Below, one piece after another: positions 7,989 through 17,285 of a DNA stretch of 64,000 nucleotides (position 1 is its first letter; every line of letters starts with the position of its first letter). This stretch comes from Azotimanducus chitobiosivorans (lineage in GTDB: Bacteria > Pseudomonadota > Gammaproteobacteria > Pseudomonadales > Azotimanducaceae). Below the pieces are notes generated by a model. The model saw only the letters and a program-made list of their open reading frames with translations, made no database searches and was not told where the DNA came from. The translations under genes were made by a program, and so were the position numbers. Where the stretch lies: the NCBI GenBank assembly GCA_965200235.1, contig OZ241339.1, forward strand, positions 3,224,001-3,288,000. Reading direction: 5' to 3'.

Positions 7989-9533
7989 TCACACGCGCGC
8001 GAGCCACGCATCGACAAACTCGTTGAAGTCTGATTGCGGCATCTGCTCAAGGCGCTTGGCGGCTTCGAGAGATTCTTTCACTTCGCGCGTGAATTGCTGC
8101 TCTTGTTCCGGGGCGATCCTATGCGCGAGCAGTTCGGCCTGTGTATCAAAGGCGAGTTCCTTGGCGTAGCTGAAGAACGAGCGCTTGGAACGGAAGAACT
8201 CGTTCAGGATGCGCGCCGACGGCATACGGTCTGGATCGTGGATCTTTTCGACCTGCGCGGCAACGGCGGCGGAAAAATCTCTCGATTCATTGGCTTGATC
8301 AAGCAGCTCGGCGGCGCTTTCGCAGTTGCGCAGGAGTTCGAGCGCCCACGTTTTTCCGTCAATGCCTTCTCCGCCTCGGGCAAGCTGCAGGCGCGGCGAA
8401 CGCCCCGAACGCACCACGCGCCATTGGTTTCGCCGGTTCTCGCGCGCCTCGGCGCGAGAGTCGTCAGGCGATTCCATCATCAGACAGGCGAGCAGGAATG
8501 CGTCAAAGAAGCGCACTTGCGCCTTGTCGAGTCCGATCGAATTGTAGGGATTGAGGTCCACGCAGCGCAGCTCAACGTACTCGATGCCGTCGCGCAATAG
8601 CGCTTCAAAGGCACGCTGACCCTGCCTCGGCGAACGCTTCGGGCGGATGTTGCCGTAGTATTCGGCTTCAAACTGCAGCAGGTTCAGATTCATTTGATGG
8701 CGCTCGCCGTCCTCCCAAAGCCCGAGCCTTGAAAACGGTGCGTAAGGCGTCTTCATTGCTTTAATGAGCGCGTCCGAATAGTCCTCTAAACTGTTGCAAC
8801 TGACATAGAGCTTGCGCTGCGAGCGGCCGGTGTAGCCGAGCGGTCCCATGCGCAGTGAAGTGGCATAGGGTCGATACAGGGTGCCCGTGTCCCAGCGCTT
8901 GAGCTTGTGCTTGACGCCTGGCTGCAAGAAGGTGTGGCAGAGCGCAGGGGAAGCGCCGAACAGCAGCATCAATAGCCACGCATAGCGGTTGACATTGCGA
9001 ATCAGGTGCATGTACGCCGGGGTCGCTGCGCCGAAGGCTTCCGTGAGCAGGTCTGCCGGCATGGAAAAGTTGTAGTGAATGCCCGACACCGTTTGCATCT
9101 TGGTGCCGTAGCGAATCGTCAGGCTCTTGCGATAGAGATGCTTCAGGCGTCCTTCGTTGGTGCTGCCGTAGTCGGCGATGGGAATCTCCTCTTCGCCGCC
9201 AATCAAACACGGCATGCTCGATGTCCACAGGAGCTCGTCCCGCGACGCGAGGTGCTGATAGACAAACGCGTGGAGGTTGAGCAGCTCGTCGAGGCACGAA
9301 TCAATGCCTTCATGAACGCCGGTGATGATCTCCACCTGCGCTTCGGCAAAGTCGGTGGTGATGTGTGGGTGGGTGAGCGGGCTGCCGAGGGCGGACGGAT
9401 GCGGCGTGCGCGCCAGTTCGCCGCCGGGCGTCATTCGCATGCTTTCTTTTTCGATCCCTCGACGAATCTTGCGCAGCGCGGCGAGTCCGGATGCGTGGCC
9501 AAGAATGCGGCTCGTCCGCTCTGCGGTCTTCAT
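7989..9533 (-). CDS. gshA: Glutamate-cysteine ligase (type I)
   Basis: ATP-dependent first enzyme of glutathione synthesis in the cytosol. The 514-residue length matches proteobacterial GshA (~518). Family motifs visible are GIEKESMR near residue 26, THPHITTDFAEAQVEIITGVH, MPADLLTEAFG, FGASPALCHTF and YVELRCVDLNPYNSIGLD. It stands between pckA and the quinone oxidoreductase on the same strand. gshB is not in the window. Confidence 0.95.
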   Translation of the reverse strand: MKTAERTSRILGHASGLAALRKIRRGIEKESMRMTPGGELARTPHPSALGSPLTHPHITTDFAEAQVEIITGVHEGIDSCLDELLNLHAFVYQHLASRDELLWTSSMPCLIGGEEEIPIADYGSTNEGRLKHLYRKSLTIRYGTKMQTVSGIHYNFSMPADLLTEAFGAATPAYMHLIRNVNRYAWLLMLLFGASPALCHTFLQPGVKHKLKRWDTGTLYRPYATSLRMGPLGYTGRSQRKLYVSCNSLEDYSDALIKAMKTPYAPFSRLGLWEDGERHQMNLNLLQFEAEYYGNIRPKRSPRQGQRAFEALLRDGIEYVELRCVDLNPYNSIGLDKAQVRFFDAFLLACLMMESPDDSRAEARENRRNQWRVVRSGRSPRLQLARGGEGIDGKTWALELLRNCESAAELLDQANESRDFSAAVAAQVEKIHDPDRMPSARILNEFFRSKRSFFSYAKELAFDTQAELLAHRIAPEQEQQFTREVKESLEAAKRLEQMPQSDFNEFVDAWLARV

Positions 9534-9554
9534 AATTGGGATGGTTGGGAGTGT

Positions 9555-11120
9555 CTAGCCGTTGCCGGGACCGGCGTTGATGATCTCCTGATCAAGCCCG
9601 GGCATGGTTTCGCAGTTGTGCTGGAACTCGGCGATGAGTTTCGATGCCGCAAGGTCGTAGGCGGCTTTGTCCGCCCACGCCTCGCGCGGATCTGTCTTGC
9701 GATGGCGAAGCGTTGGTACCTGCACAGGTATATCGAGATTGAGATTGTCGAGATGACGCGTTGCCACGCCGCGCAGGCTGTCTGATTCGATGGCTTGCAC
9801 GATTGCGCGCGTGTCCGGGATCGAGAACCGCTGTCCGATGCCGTAGCCGCCGCCAGTCCAGCCCGTATTCACCAGATAGACTTGCGAATCGAATGCCTTG
9901 ATGCGCTTCATGAGGAGGCGCGCATACTCGCTCGGACGGCGCGGCAGAAACGCGCGCCCGAAGCCCGCCGAGAAGGTGGATGTGTACGCACTCGTCGAAC
10001 CGATTTCGGTGGAGCCGACCTTGGCCGTGTAGCCGGACAGGAAGTGATAGGCGGCTGCGGGACGCGACAGCACTGAGACCGGCGGCAGCACGCCCGAGAC
10101 ATCGCAGGTCAAGAAGATGATGTGTTTCGGCTCGCCGCCGCGAGCGCCCGCCGCGACTTGCGCGACATGGCTCAAGGGGTAGCAGGCGCGCGTGTTCTCG
10201 GTCTTGGAGTCGTTTGTGAAATCAGGTGCGCGCGAGTGCTCATCGACAACGAGGTTTTCGGTGATGGCACCGAAGCGAATGGCATCGAAAATCACCGGCT
10301 CGGTCTTTGACGACAAATTGATGCACTTGGCGTAGCAGCCGCCTTCAAAGTTGAATACGACGCCTTCGCCCCAGCCATGCTCGTCGTCGCCGATCAAGAG
10401 CCGGTCCGGGTCTGATGAGAGGGTGGTTTTGCCGGTGCCGGAGAGACCAAAAAACAGTGTCACGTCGCCTTCCATGCTCATGTTGGCGGAGCAGTGCATT
10501 GGCAGGACATCGCTCTCCGGCAGAATGAAGTTCAAGACCGAGAACATGCTTTTCTTCATCTCGCCGGCATAGCGCAGGCCCGCGAGCAGCACTTTTCGAT
10601 TGGTAAAGTCGATCATCAGCGCGGCGTCTGAATTGGTGCCGTCCCGCTTCGGATCGCACGCAAAGCCGGGCGCGCTCATCACCGTCCACACCGACTTGCC
10701 GCGCGGATTGAACTTCGGCGGGCAGATGAACAGGTTGCGTGCGAATATCGTGTGCCACGCATATTGCGTACGCACCTCCATTGGCAGGTAGTGTCGGTCG
10801 TCCGAGCCGACATGCAAGTGGCTGAGCAGCGTCTCACGCTCATCAAGGTAGGCTTCAACGCGCTGCCAGAGCGCTTGCATGACCGAGAGTGTTGTCGGTT
10901 GATTGATCTCGCCCCAATCGACGGTCTCTTCGGTGCAGGCATCCCGAACAATGAACTTGTCGTTTGGTGAGCGGCCCGTGCGCTCGCCGGTCTCGACGAC
11001 GAGCGCGCCGCTGTCGGCAAATACGCCTTCATTTCTTGCGAGCGCGAGCTCGACCAAGGGTGCGGTGGGCAGGTCGGTGAGAATGCGCGGCGAAGCGTGA
11101 GCTTGTCCCATGTGAGTCAA
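9555..11120 (-). CDS. pckA: Phosphoenolpyruvate carboxykinase (ATP)
   Basis: Gluconeogenic enzyme converting oxaloacetate and ATP to phosphoenolpyruvate, CO2 and ADP. 521 residues, close to the usual ~530. Present are the PCK signature LAGLRYAGEMKKSMF, the P-loop GLSGTGKTTLS, the metal site DDEHGWGEGVVFNFEGGCY, and NTGWTGGGYG. An ATG three codons in (MGQAH) is an alternative start. The gene is divergent from cysQ, with a ~100-nt shared upstream region. Confidence 0.96.
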   Translation of the reverse strand: MTHMGQAHASPRILTDLPTAPLVELALARNEGVFADSGALVVETGERTGRSPNDKFIVRDACTEETVDWGEINQPTTLSVMQALWQRVEAYLDERETLLSHLHVGSDDRHYLPMEVRTQYAWHTIFARNLFICPPKFNPRGKSVWTVMSAPGFACDPKRDGTNSDAALMIDFTNRKVLLAGLRYAGEMKKSMFSVLNFILPESDVLPMHCSANMSMEGDVTLFFGLSGTGKTTLSSDPDRLLIGDDEHGWGEGVVFNFEGGCYAKCINLSSKTEPVIFDAIRFGAITENLVVDEHSRAPDFTNDSKTENTRACYPLSHVAQVAAGARGGEPKHIIFLTCDVSGVLPPVSVLSRPAAAYHFLSGYTAKVGSTEIGSTSAYTSTFSAGFGRAFLPRRPSEYARLLMKRIKAFDSQVYLVNTGWTGGGYGIGQRFSIPDTRAIVQAIESDSLRGVATRHLDNLNLDIPVQVPTLRHRKTDPREAWADKAAYDLAASKLIAEFQHNCETMPGLDQEIINAGPGNG

Positions 11121-11219
11121 TCTATTTGCAAGGGCGTGTGAGAGCGTCTTTATAGCAGAGATTGGCGGGTCTTTATGACCGTGCCTGTATTATGGCTCTC
11201 TTTCATTGCCGTCAAAAGA

Positions 11220-12029
11220 ATGAATGTTCAGCAGGTGCAGGCGCTTTGCGACCTCGCCGAGACTGCGGGTCGAGCGACGCTCGAAGTGCGCAAGCAAGGC
11301 TTTCGCGTGACCGACAAGGCTGATCGATCGCCGGTCACTGAAGCCGACCTTCGCGCGCATCGCATACTCGTTGATGGCATTGCGCGGTTGACGCCCGATA
11401 TCCCTATTATTTCCGAGGAAGGCGAGCTTGCCAGCTTGCAGACGCGGCAGGAATGGCCGCGCTGGTACCTGGTTGATCCGCTGGACGGGACGCGCGAATA
11501 TGCCTCTGGAGGCTCGGATTTCACCGTCAATATCGCGCTTATCGAAGCTGGGCGCAGCGTGCTTGGCATTGTGCATGTGCCGGTAAGCGGGGAGACCTAT
11601 GTGGGCGATGTGGACGGCGGTCATGCGCATGTGCACACGCCGGAGGGCGGCAAGCGCAGGCTAAGGGCGGGCGCGATTGGCAAGCCCCTTCGTGTGGTGG
11701 CAAGCAAGAGCCACCGGACATCGGAATTGGAAGCCTACATCGAGCGCATCGAGGCGAAATTTGGACGCATCGATGCGCTTGCGTTTGGCAGTTCGTTGAA
11801 GTTCTGCGCTTTGGCTGCCGATCAAGCCGATATCTACCCGCGCCTCGGGCCGACATCGCAGTGGGATACAGCCGCCGGGCAAGCAGTGCTTGAGGCCGCG
11901 GGCGGTGTGGTGTGGGCACCTGACGGGTCGAGGCTGTCCTACGAGCCGCGCGAAACCTTCTTGAATTCAAGTTTCCTTGCCTGCGCTGATGCATCAAAGC
12001 TGGCGTCCGACTATTGCTGGGCGGAATGA
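11220..12029 (+). CDS. cysQ: 3'(2'),5'-bisphosphate nucleotidase CysQ
   Basis: Inositol-monophosphatase-fold enzyme that removes the 3' phosphate from PAP, a by-product of sulfate assimilation. Metal-site motifs: DKADRSPVTEADLRAH, ISEEGE, VDPLDGTREY and the C-terminal SQWDTAAGQAVLEAAGG. The frame is open from an ATG at 11175, but family alignment favours the ATG at 11220, which gives 269 residues starting MNVQQVQALCDLAE as in E. coli CysQ. No strong ribosome site is visible for either start. Confidence 0.9.
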   Translation: MNVQQVQALCDLAETAGRATLEVRKQGFRVTDKADRSPVTEADLRAHRILVDGIARLTPDIPIISEEGELASLQTRQEWPRWYLVDPLDGTREYASGGSDFTVNIALIEAGRSVLGIVHVPVSGETYVGDVDGGHAHVHTPEGGKRRLRAGAIGKPLRVVASKSHRTSELEAYIERIEAKFGRIDALAFGSSLKFCALAADQADIYPRLGPTSQWDTAAGQAVLEAAGGVVWAPDGSRLSYEPRETFLNSSFLACADASKLASDYCWAE

Positions 12030-12136
12030 TTTCGCCTTTCATAACTCCAAGTTTTCGTTATATCAAAAATAATCCGTTCCACTTTCATACTGACCGTATT
12101 AAAGACTGTTCGAGAACACATATCCCAGGTAACTGA

Positions 12137-12979
12137 ATGTTCGTGCAACTACTTGAGTTGGAGTCTCTGTCCGGTGATCGATTCAAGGCGCCTCTCGCGC
12201 CTGATAAAGGCGAGCGTGTCTACGGCGGGCAGTATTTGGCGCAGTCCATTGCGGCGGCGAGTGCCACGCTCGCAAGCGAGCGTCGTTTGCATTCCTTGCA
12301 CGCCTATTTCCTGCGTCCCGGCGATGTGGATTTAGAGACAGAACTCGCAGTGGAGCGGGTGCGCGACGGACGCTCGTTTTCATCGCGTCAGGTCACCGCA
12401 CGACAGTCGGGCCGTGAAGTGTTCCGCATGATGTCGTCCTACCAGGTGCCGGATGCATCGCCGGAATACTCGGCGCATCGTATGCCTGATGTGCCGCCGC
12501 CGGAAGCGGTCGCGCTCACCTACAATGAGTTCACGCTTGCGCAGACAGGCGAGGCGACTTGGCATGGCTTTGATCGGCCGATGGACATTCGCTACATCAA
12601 TCCGCCGCGTGCGCGCGGTGAAGCCGTGACCGAGCCGCAGTTGATGTGGATGCGCATTCCTGAGTCCTTGCCGGATACGGCGCACGTGCATGATGCCGGC
12701 ATCGCGTATCTTTCAGATAGCGCGCTTATTGACCATGTCATGCTGCCATTTGGCCTCCGTTGGCAAGATGCCGACTTTCTCGGCGCGAGCATCGACCACG
12801 CCATGTGGTTTCACGCCCCGGCGCGCGCCGACGAATGGCTGCTCTTCGTACAAACCGCCGAAGCCACCGGCGGCGGCCGCGGCCTCGCAACCGGCCGCAT
12901 CTTCACCCAATCCGGCACCCACGTCATAACCTGCACCCAAGAGGGCTTGGTTAGGTGGGTGAGCGACGGTCGGGCATAG
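12137..12979 (+). CDS. tesB: Acyl-CoA thioesterase II
   Basis: Double-hotdog thioesterase that hydrolyses medium- and long-chain acyl-CoA. 280 residues, against 286 in E. coli. Motifs: VYGGQYLAQSIAAAS, LHAYFLRPGD, RDGRSFSSRQVTARQ in the first hotdog; LAYLSD-like IAYLSDSALIDHVMLPFG, ASIDHAMWFH and ATGRIFTQSGTHV in the second. Its stop lies inside the first arm of a hairpin that may end transcription. Confidence 0.93.
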   Translation: MFVQLLELESLSGDRFKAPLAPDKGERVYGGQYLAQSIAAASATLASERRLHSLHAYFLRPGDVDLETELAVERVRDGRSFSSRQVTARQSGREVFRMMSSYQVPDASPEYSAHRMPDVPPPEAVALTYNEFTLAQTGEATWHGFDRPMDIRYINPPRARGEAVTEPQLMWMRIPESLPDTAHVHDAGIAYLSDSALIDHVMLPFGLRWQDADFLGASIDHAMWFHAPARADEWLLFVQTAEATGGGRGLATGRIFTQSGTHVITCTQEGLVRWVSDGRA

Positions 12980-12985
12980 CCCGAC
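12969..12985 (+). terminator. Hairpin overlapping the tesB stop
   Basis: Perfect 7-bp stem GTCGGGC / GCCCGAC with a three-base ATA loop; the tesB TAG falls in the loop and second arm. No T-run follows, so it would be a weak intrinsic terminator at best. It is the first of four hairpins in the next 190 bases. Confidence 0.4.
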
Positions 12986-13410
12986 GCGACGCATGCGTCG
13001 CGAGTCGCGAACGGGCTGCCAAGGAAGGCAGCCCCGGGGGAACTACGAAGGAAGAGCCTCATGGCAGGAGGCCAGCAACAAGGAAGGCACGAAGCGACAA
13101 GAGCCGCGCATAGCCCGACGCAAAGCACTGCGTCATGGAGTGCATCCTGCACTCCACCCTGCGGACGCTCCGCTGCGCTCGCGTGCACCCTCGCTACTAC
13201 TCCGTTGTCGCAACTACCAAACCAGCGTTTTAACGATCAGTTGGTGGAGCAGCGGGAGGCATACCTATTTTTGGGACTTATGCACTAACGTCAGCATTGC
13301 TGATTTTGCTACGTAATTCCCTTTAATTTGCTGTCAGTCATCTGGTTCTCTTACTCCGCTCTACCGTTATTCGATTAAGCGGGGGATTCAAAGCGCTGTC
13401 TTGGCCATCA
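12980..13410. repeat. Non-coding interval with a row of short palindromes
   Basis: No credible gene. After the tesB hairpin come an 18-bp perfect palindrome (12985-13002, centre GCATGC), an 8-bp stem 13013-13020/13027-13034, and an 8-bp stem 13138-13145/13149-13156 with a 3-base loop. The 14-mer GCATAGCCCGACGC occurs twice (12975-12988 and 13109-13122), each time followed by a GACGC...GCGTC inverted pair. This is how REP-like intergenic repeats look; only a genome-wide search could confirm a family. From 13160 to 13410 I see nothing further. Confidence 0.6.
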
Positions 13411-14151
13411 CTATTGAACGTTCACGCCAAAGTCGCACCAGTCCGCGTAGCCGGGAGATCCGGCACTGCGCAGAGCTTGGGTGGGCCATTTTGCCGGACC
13501 GCAGTCCGCGCCAGGTTTCAGCAGCGCGATGTAACCGCCGTTTTCATACTGTGAAGGATTGGTGATGCCATTTTCTAGACTCTGGCAGTTGCTACCGGAT
13601 GGCGTGCATATCATTCCATACACTCGGATACCGACCCAGAAACCGGGTAATTCTTTGGTTGCAGTAGAACAAGGTAGGGGTTTGCCGTCGTCGCCTTGGG
13701 GACGCATTTCGGAGTTATCTTCCGTACATTCTCCGCCGTGATCGTCGTAATTCGCAACCATAAGCCCGCAGTCACGAACGTTAAAATTCGTCCCTGGTGT
13801 ATAGGTATCTTCTTCTCTATGGGCATTCACAAATGGGCAGCGGCTAAACATTCCTCTTTCGTTACCGATACCCAATGTGCCAATATAATCATTGGCGCCC
13901 CCGCCGCCGAAGTATCCCGTCGTTTTGATGGGCAGGGCCATGGGGGACGCGCCCGGAATGGCCGTTAGGAGGACCCCGCCGTTAGAGATCCCCTTGGCCG
14001 TATTGTCAAGGACCGATGAACTGTCGGCTGCGTCCCGAATGTTCTGTGCAGTCACAGGTGCAGCAAGCGCGACGGCGACAAGCGCAATGAACATTCGCCT
14101 CAGTATGACCAGTCCACTGATTCGGGGTGTAGTTGGTTGTAAAGGGATCAT
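13411..14151 (-). CDS. Secreted protein of unknown function
   Basis: 246 residues. The ATG at 14151 has AGGAG 7 nt upstream. A signal peptide is likely: hydrophobic FIALVAVALAAPVTAQ ending at an AxA-type site near residue 35. The mature part is rich in Gly, Asn and Cys (eight or so cysteines, consistent with disulfides outside the cytoplasm), with segments such as GYFGGGGANDYIGTLGIG and YENGGYIALLKPGADCG. I recognise no family. It stands alone between the hairpin region and the tmRNA. Confidence 0.65.
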   Translation of the reverse strand: MIPLQPTTPRISGLVILRRMFIALVAVALAAPVTAQNIRDAADSSSVLDNTAKGISNGGVLLTAIPGASPMALPIKTTGYFGGGGANDYIGTLGIGNERGMFSRCPFVNAHREEDTYTPGTNFNVRDCGLMVANYDDHGGECTEDNSEMRPQGDDGKPLPCSTATKELPGFWVGIRVYGMICTPSGSNCQSLENGITNPSQYENGGYIALLKPGADCGPAKWPTQALRSAGSPGYADWCDFGVNVQ

Positions 14152-14615
14152 TGGGGCACTCCTAAGAGGGGTGTGGATGGGGGTCGAGATTCAACTTGCC
14201 GATGCGACGCTTCGGAAGTGAAGAAAAGTTGGACGTGTCTTCGCCTTGCTCGCCATGCACGGAGGCCGGATACAGCAGCCGCTGGGAGGCTTCTCCCTTC
14301 ATGTGGCGAGTGGAACGGAATCCCCGGAGGGAGATTGAGAGACGGGATCAGTGGCCCCGCGCGTAAACTTTCGCTAGTTAAGTAATTCGCGGGGGGGGGG
14401 GGGGGATTAGCAGCCATGAGCGACACACTCTTCAGGCTGTGCGCAAAGGCGATTTTGGCTGCGTTCAGCGTCACTGGTTACAACTGCAACTTGTGGCAGA
14501 GAGCTAACTATACGCTATTTGCTGTGTTAGGCGGCGTGCATGTCGCTGTAGCGGCTCAGGACATTTCGGAATTTGGAGAAGTATGGACAGAGACAAACTC
14601 TATACAACTGCATAG
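14152..14615. other. Gene-free interval containing a G15 tract
   Basis: Short open frames here have no family features and overlap the tmRNA or lack ribosome sites. The only notable item is an unbroken run of 15 G at 14391-14405, followed 11 nt later by an ATG whose 110-codon frame runs into the tmRNA and is not credible. Confidence 0.6.
14391..14405 (+). repeat. Homopolymer G15
   Basis: Fifteen consecutive G on the + strand in intergenic DNA. Tracts of this length are prone to slipped-strand changes and to sequencing error, so the exact count is doubtful. Confidence 0.8.
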
Positions 14616-14978
14616 TGGTGGAGGCGGCGGGAATCGAACCCGCGTCCGCCAGTCCATCGTCCCGAGGCGCTACATGCTTAGTTCACTTCTCGTTCTACGG
14701 GCGCCGGAAACAGTGAACGCTCCAAGGCCCAACCCGAGCGATATTTAACTCGGCCTACTACGGGCTGTGGCCGAGCGATCCCATGAAATCGACTCTCATT
14801 GGCCGGCGCCATGGGCATTGCCTGCCTGAGAGCTAGTCGCGTAAGTTTAGGCGGCTAGGGCGTAGTTTTCGTCGTTGGCAACTATAAGCCAGTCGAGCAA
14901 TTGATTTACGAGAGTCACCCGCCTCTCGGCATGCTCCCCAGAGCTTTGGCACTGGCGTCGAATCCATGATCGCCCCCA
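14616..14978 (-). ncRNA. ssrA: Transfer-messenger RNA (tmRNA)
   Basis: Rescues stalled ribosomes with SmpB. On the minus strand the 5' end is GGGGGCGATCATGGATTCGA (from 14978) and the 3' end is a T-arm GGTTCGATTCCCGCCGCC closing on CCA at 14618-14616, so CCA is encoded. The tag frame lies at 14879-14847: resume codon GCC, then ANDENYALAA and TAA, a typical gammaproteobacterial tag. About 363 nt, a normal length. smpB is not in the window. Confidence 0.96.
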
Positions 14979-15342
14979 AAGTGACCTGAGTCTGTCGAGC
15001 GCGTGTATGCACATGTACCCACGCTTCAAGAGCATCACTATACGCTCATTGGCAGCACAATGTGCGCTGAATATTCATCGAACGTTCGTCGACTATTCAC
15101 GTACAGGTCATGCCTTAAGTAGCTCGGCAAGTAGCGGAGCACTGAGTGCTCCATCAAACTGATAAGACCGTATCAGTGCACGCACAAGTGCCCAGATGCA
15201 AAGCGCGGTGCGCAGGCTGCTAGCTCGATCAGTTAGCCAAATAGTAGGAAAAACAGATATTTCTTCGCTTTTCGATGCGCACAAGTGAGAGTGCTATTGC
15301 TAAACTACGCGCACGTTCCAATATCACAAGCGTGTCTGATTC
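14979..15342. other. Intergenic region between divergent ssrA and mreB
   Basis: No gene. It must hold both promoters. On the minus strand TATAGT (about 15040) is a possible ssrA -10. Two tandem hairpins are present: GGAGCACT/AGTGCTCC (15136-15143/15145-15152) and ACTGATA/TATCAGT (15158-15164/15171-15177, loop AGACCG). They may be a terminator pair or leader structure; I cannot tell which. Confidence 0.4.
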
Positions 15343-16398
15343 ATGCTAAAACTCCTTCGTGGCGTCATGTCCGCAGATTTATCCATTGACTTGGGTACAG
15401 CCAACACGCTCATCTACAAGCGCGGCGAGGGCATTGTGCTGAATGAGCCATCCGTTGTGGCTATCGGAGATGTGCAAGGCCAGAAAGTTGTCGTCTCTGT
15501 CGGTTCTGAAGCCAAAAAAATGCTTGGCAAGACGCCGCGCGGCCTTGAAGCCATACGCCCGCTCAAAGATGGCGTGATTGCCGAGATCGGCGTCACCGAG
15601 CAGCTCCTGAAGGCGCTGATTAGTCGCGTCAACAAGCGTTCTTTGCTATTCCCGCGGCCGGGGCCGCGCGTGCTTGTGTGCGTGCCGTGCAAAGCGACCG
15701 AAGTGGAGCGGCGAGCGATTCGGGAATCCGTCTACACTGCGGGGGCGCGAGAGGTGATTCTGATCGAAGAGCCGATCGCCGCAGCGCTTGGCGCTGGCTT
15801 GCCGCTCAATGAGGCGCACGGCAAGGTGGTGGTAGACATTGGCGGCGGCACGACGGAGATTGCCGTCATTTCTTTGGATGGCATCGTCTACTCGGAGACG
15901 TTGCGTGTCGGTGGCGATCACTTCGACCGCGCAATCGTCAGCTTTCTTCGCGAGAAGTACCAGGTGCAGATTGGCGAGTCGTCGGCGGAGGAGATCAAGA
16001 TTGAACTGGGCACTGCCTGCGAGCCGCAATCCAAGGATGAAGTTCGGCGCATGGATGTGCGTGGTCTGAATCTCTCCAAGGGGCTGCCGGAGCGAATCAT
16101 GATCACTTCGACCGATATTTGGTCGGCACTGAGAAGTGAGCTGGCGCAGATTGTGCGCAGCGTGAAATTGGCGCTTGAGAACTCGCCGCCCGATCTCGTG
16201 GCGGACATCGTCGATAGTGGCATTGTGCTGACTGGCGGCGGCGCGTTGATTGGTAATCTTGATCAGCTTATTTCGAGCCAGACTTCGGTGCCGACGGTGC
16301 TCGCCGACGATGCGCTGACCTGCGTCGCGCGCGGCGGCGGCGTTGCGCTTGAGCTGATGGATCAAGCGAGTCGCTGGCGGGTATTGACAACGGAGTAG
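15343..16398 (+). CDS. mreB: Rod shape-determining protein MreB
   Basis: Bacterial actin homologue that forms membrane-associated filaments guiding lateral peptidoglycan synthesis. 351 residues (E. coli 347). The N-terminal SADLSIDLGTANTLIY phosphate-1 motif, LNEPSVVAI, the phosphate-2 VVDIGGGTTEIAVISL and the adenosine motif IVLTGGGALIGNLD are intact. It opens the mreBCD-yhdP-tldD run; maf and rng, which separate mreD and yhdP in E. coli, are absent here. Confidence 0.97.
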   Translation: MLKLLRGVMSADLSIDLGTANTLIYKRGEGIVLNEPSVVAIGDVQGQKVVVSVGSEAKKMLGKTPRGLEAIRPLKDGVIAEIGVTEQLLKALISRVNKRSLLFPRPGPRVLVCVPCKATEVERRAIRESVYTAGAREVILIEEPIAAALGAGLPLNEAHGKVVVDIGGGTTEIAVISLDGIVYSETLRVGGDHFDRAIVSFLREKYQVQIGESSAEEIKIELGTACEPQSKDEVRRMDVRGLNLSKGLPERIMITSTDIWSALRSELAQIVRSVKLALENSPPDLVADIVDSGIVLTGGGALIGNLDQLISSQTSVPTVLADDALTCVARGGGVALELMDQASRWRVLTTE

Positions 16399-16424
16399 TC
16401 TCGCCGTTGCCTTTGTGAAGGGGC

Positions 16425-17249
16425 ATGCGCAACAGATTCCCACAAACGAGAAAGTTTCACCGAAGCATGGTCGCGTTTGCCTCTGTGTCGCTGCTGCTGC
16501 TTGTTGTGGACGCTAGTGCGGGCATCATGTGGCCAGTGCGCACGGCGCTCTCGATGGCTTTAACGCCGATCATCTACGCCGAGCAGGCGGTTAGCACAGC
16601 CGATAGCTTGGTGGACGAACTTCTGCTCGAACCGGGCGCGCGTATCGCCGAGCGCCGGGCGCTGAATCGCGAGATGGCCGCCCTCAGAACCCGGATGCTT
16701 GAGATCGATATTCTCAAGAGTGAAAATGAACGCCTTCGCGACCTGCTTGGCGGCATTGCTCGCACGGATATGGATGTGGTGGTGGCTGATGTCATTGCCT
16801 TCACGACCGGCTTGGGTGGCAGCCTGCTGACTATCGATGTCGGAGAACTGCAGTCGGTGCAGCAGGGCGATCCTGTCATTGACGGCGGCGGGTTGTGCGG
16901 CCAGGTCGTGACAACGGGCCTGAACACCTCGCAAGTTCTGATAGTCACGGATCCTGCGCATAGTGTGCCGGTGATGATTGAACGAACAGGCGCACAAGGT
17001 ATCGCCACGGGCAGTGGCAACGACGGCCTGATCGAGTTCGAAGGCGGTTTTATGCTGAGCAATGTGCAAGTCGGGGATGTGATGATCACGTCCGGCCTCG
17101 GCGGCCGATTCCCCTACGGCTATCCGGTGGCCGAGGTCGTCTCTGTTGAGGTCGAAGACCCTTTGCTTGGCAGGCGAATATTCGCAGAACCGTTCGCCGA
17201 TCCAGCCGTGAGCCGCCAACTCGCTGTCTTGCGCAGCGTAGATTCTTAG
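16425..17249 (+). CDS. mreC: Rod shape-determining protein MreC
   Basis: Bitopic periplasmic scaffold linking MreB to the elongasome. 274 residues: one N-terminal transmembrane helix (VAFASVSLLLLVVDASAGIM), a coiled coil (about residues 75-110, REMAALRTRMLEIDILKSEN), then the two-barrel domain with GDPVIDGGGLCGQVV and SGLGGRFPYGYPVAEV. The start has GAAGGGG just before it. It lies 26 nt after mreB. Confidence 0.94.
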   Translation: MRNRFPQTRKFHRSMVAFASVSLLLLVVDASAGIMWPVRTALSMALTPIIYAEQAVSTADSLVDELLLEPGARIAERRALNREMAALRTRMLEIDILKSENERLRDLLGGIARTDMDVVVADVIAFTTGLGGSLLTIDVGELQSVQQGDPVIDGGGLCGQVVTTGLNTSQVLIVTDPAHSVPVMIERTGAQGIATGSGNDGLIEFEGGFMLSNVQVGDVMITSGLGGRFPYGYPVAEVVSVEVEDPLLGRRIFAEPFADPAVSRQLAVLRSVDS

Positions 17250-17285
17250 TGTGATGACTACATAGCAAGCGCAGTCGCAAGGTAT

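Noticed and set aside
14416..14748. 110-codon frame after the G15 tract
   Set aside because: Runs into the tmRNA gene, has no ribosome site or family features.
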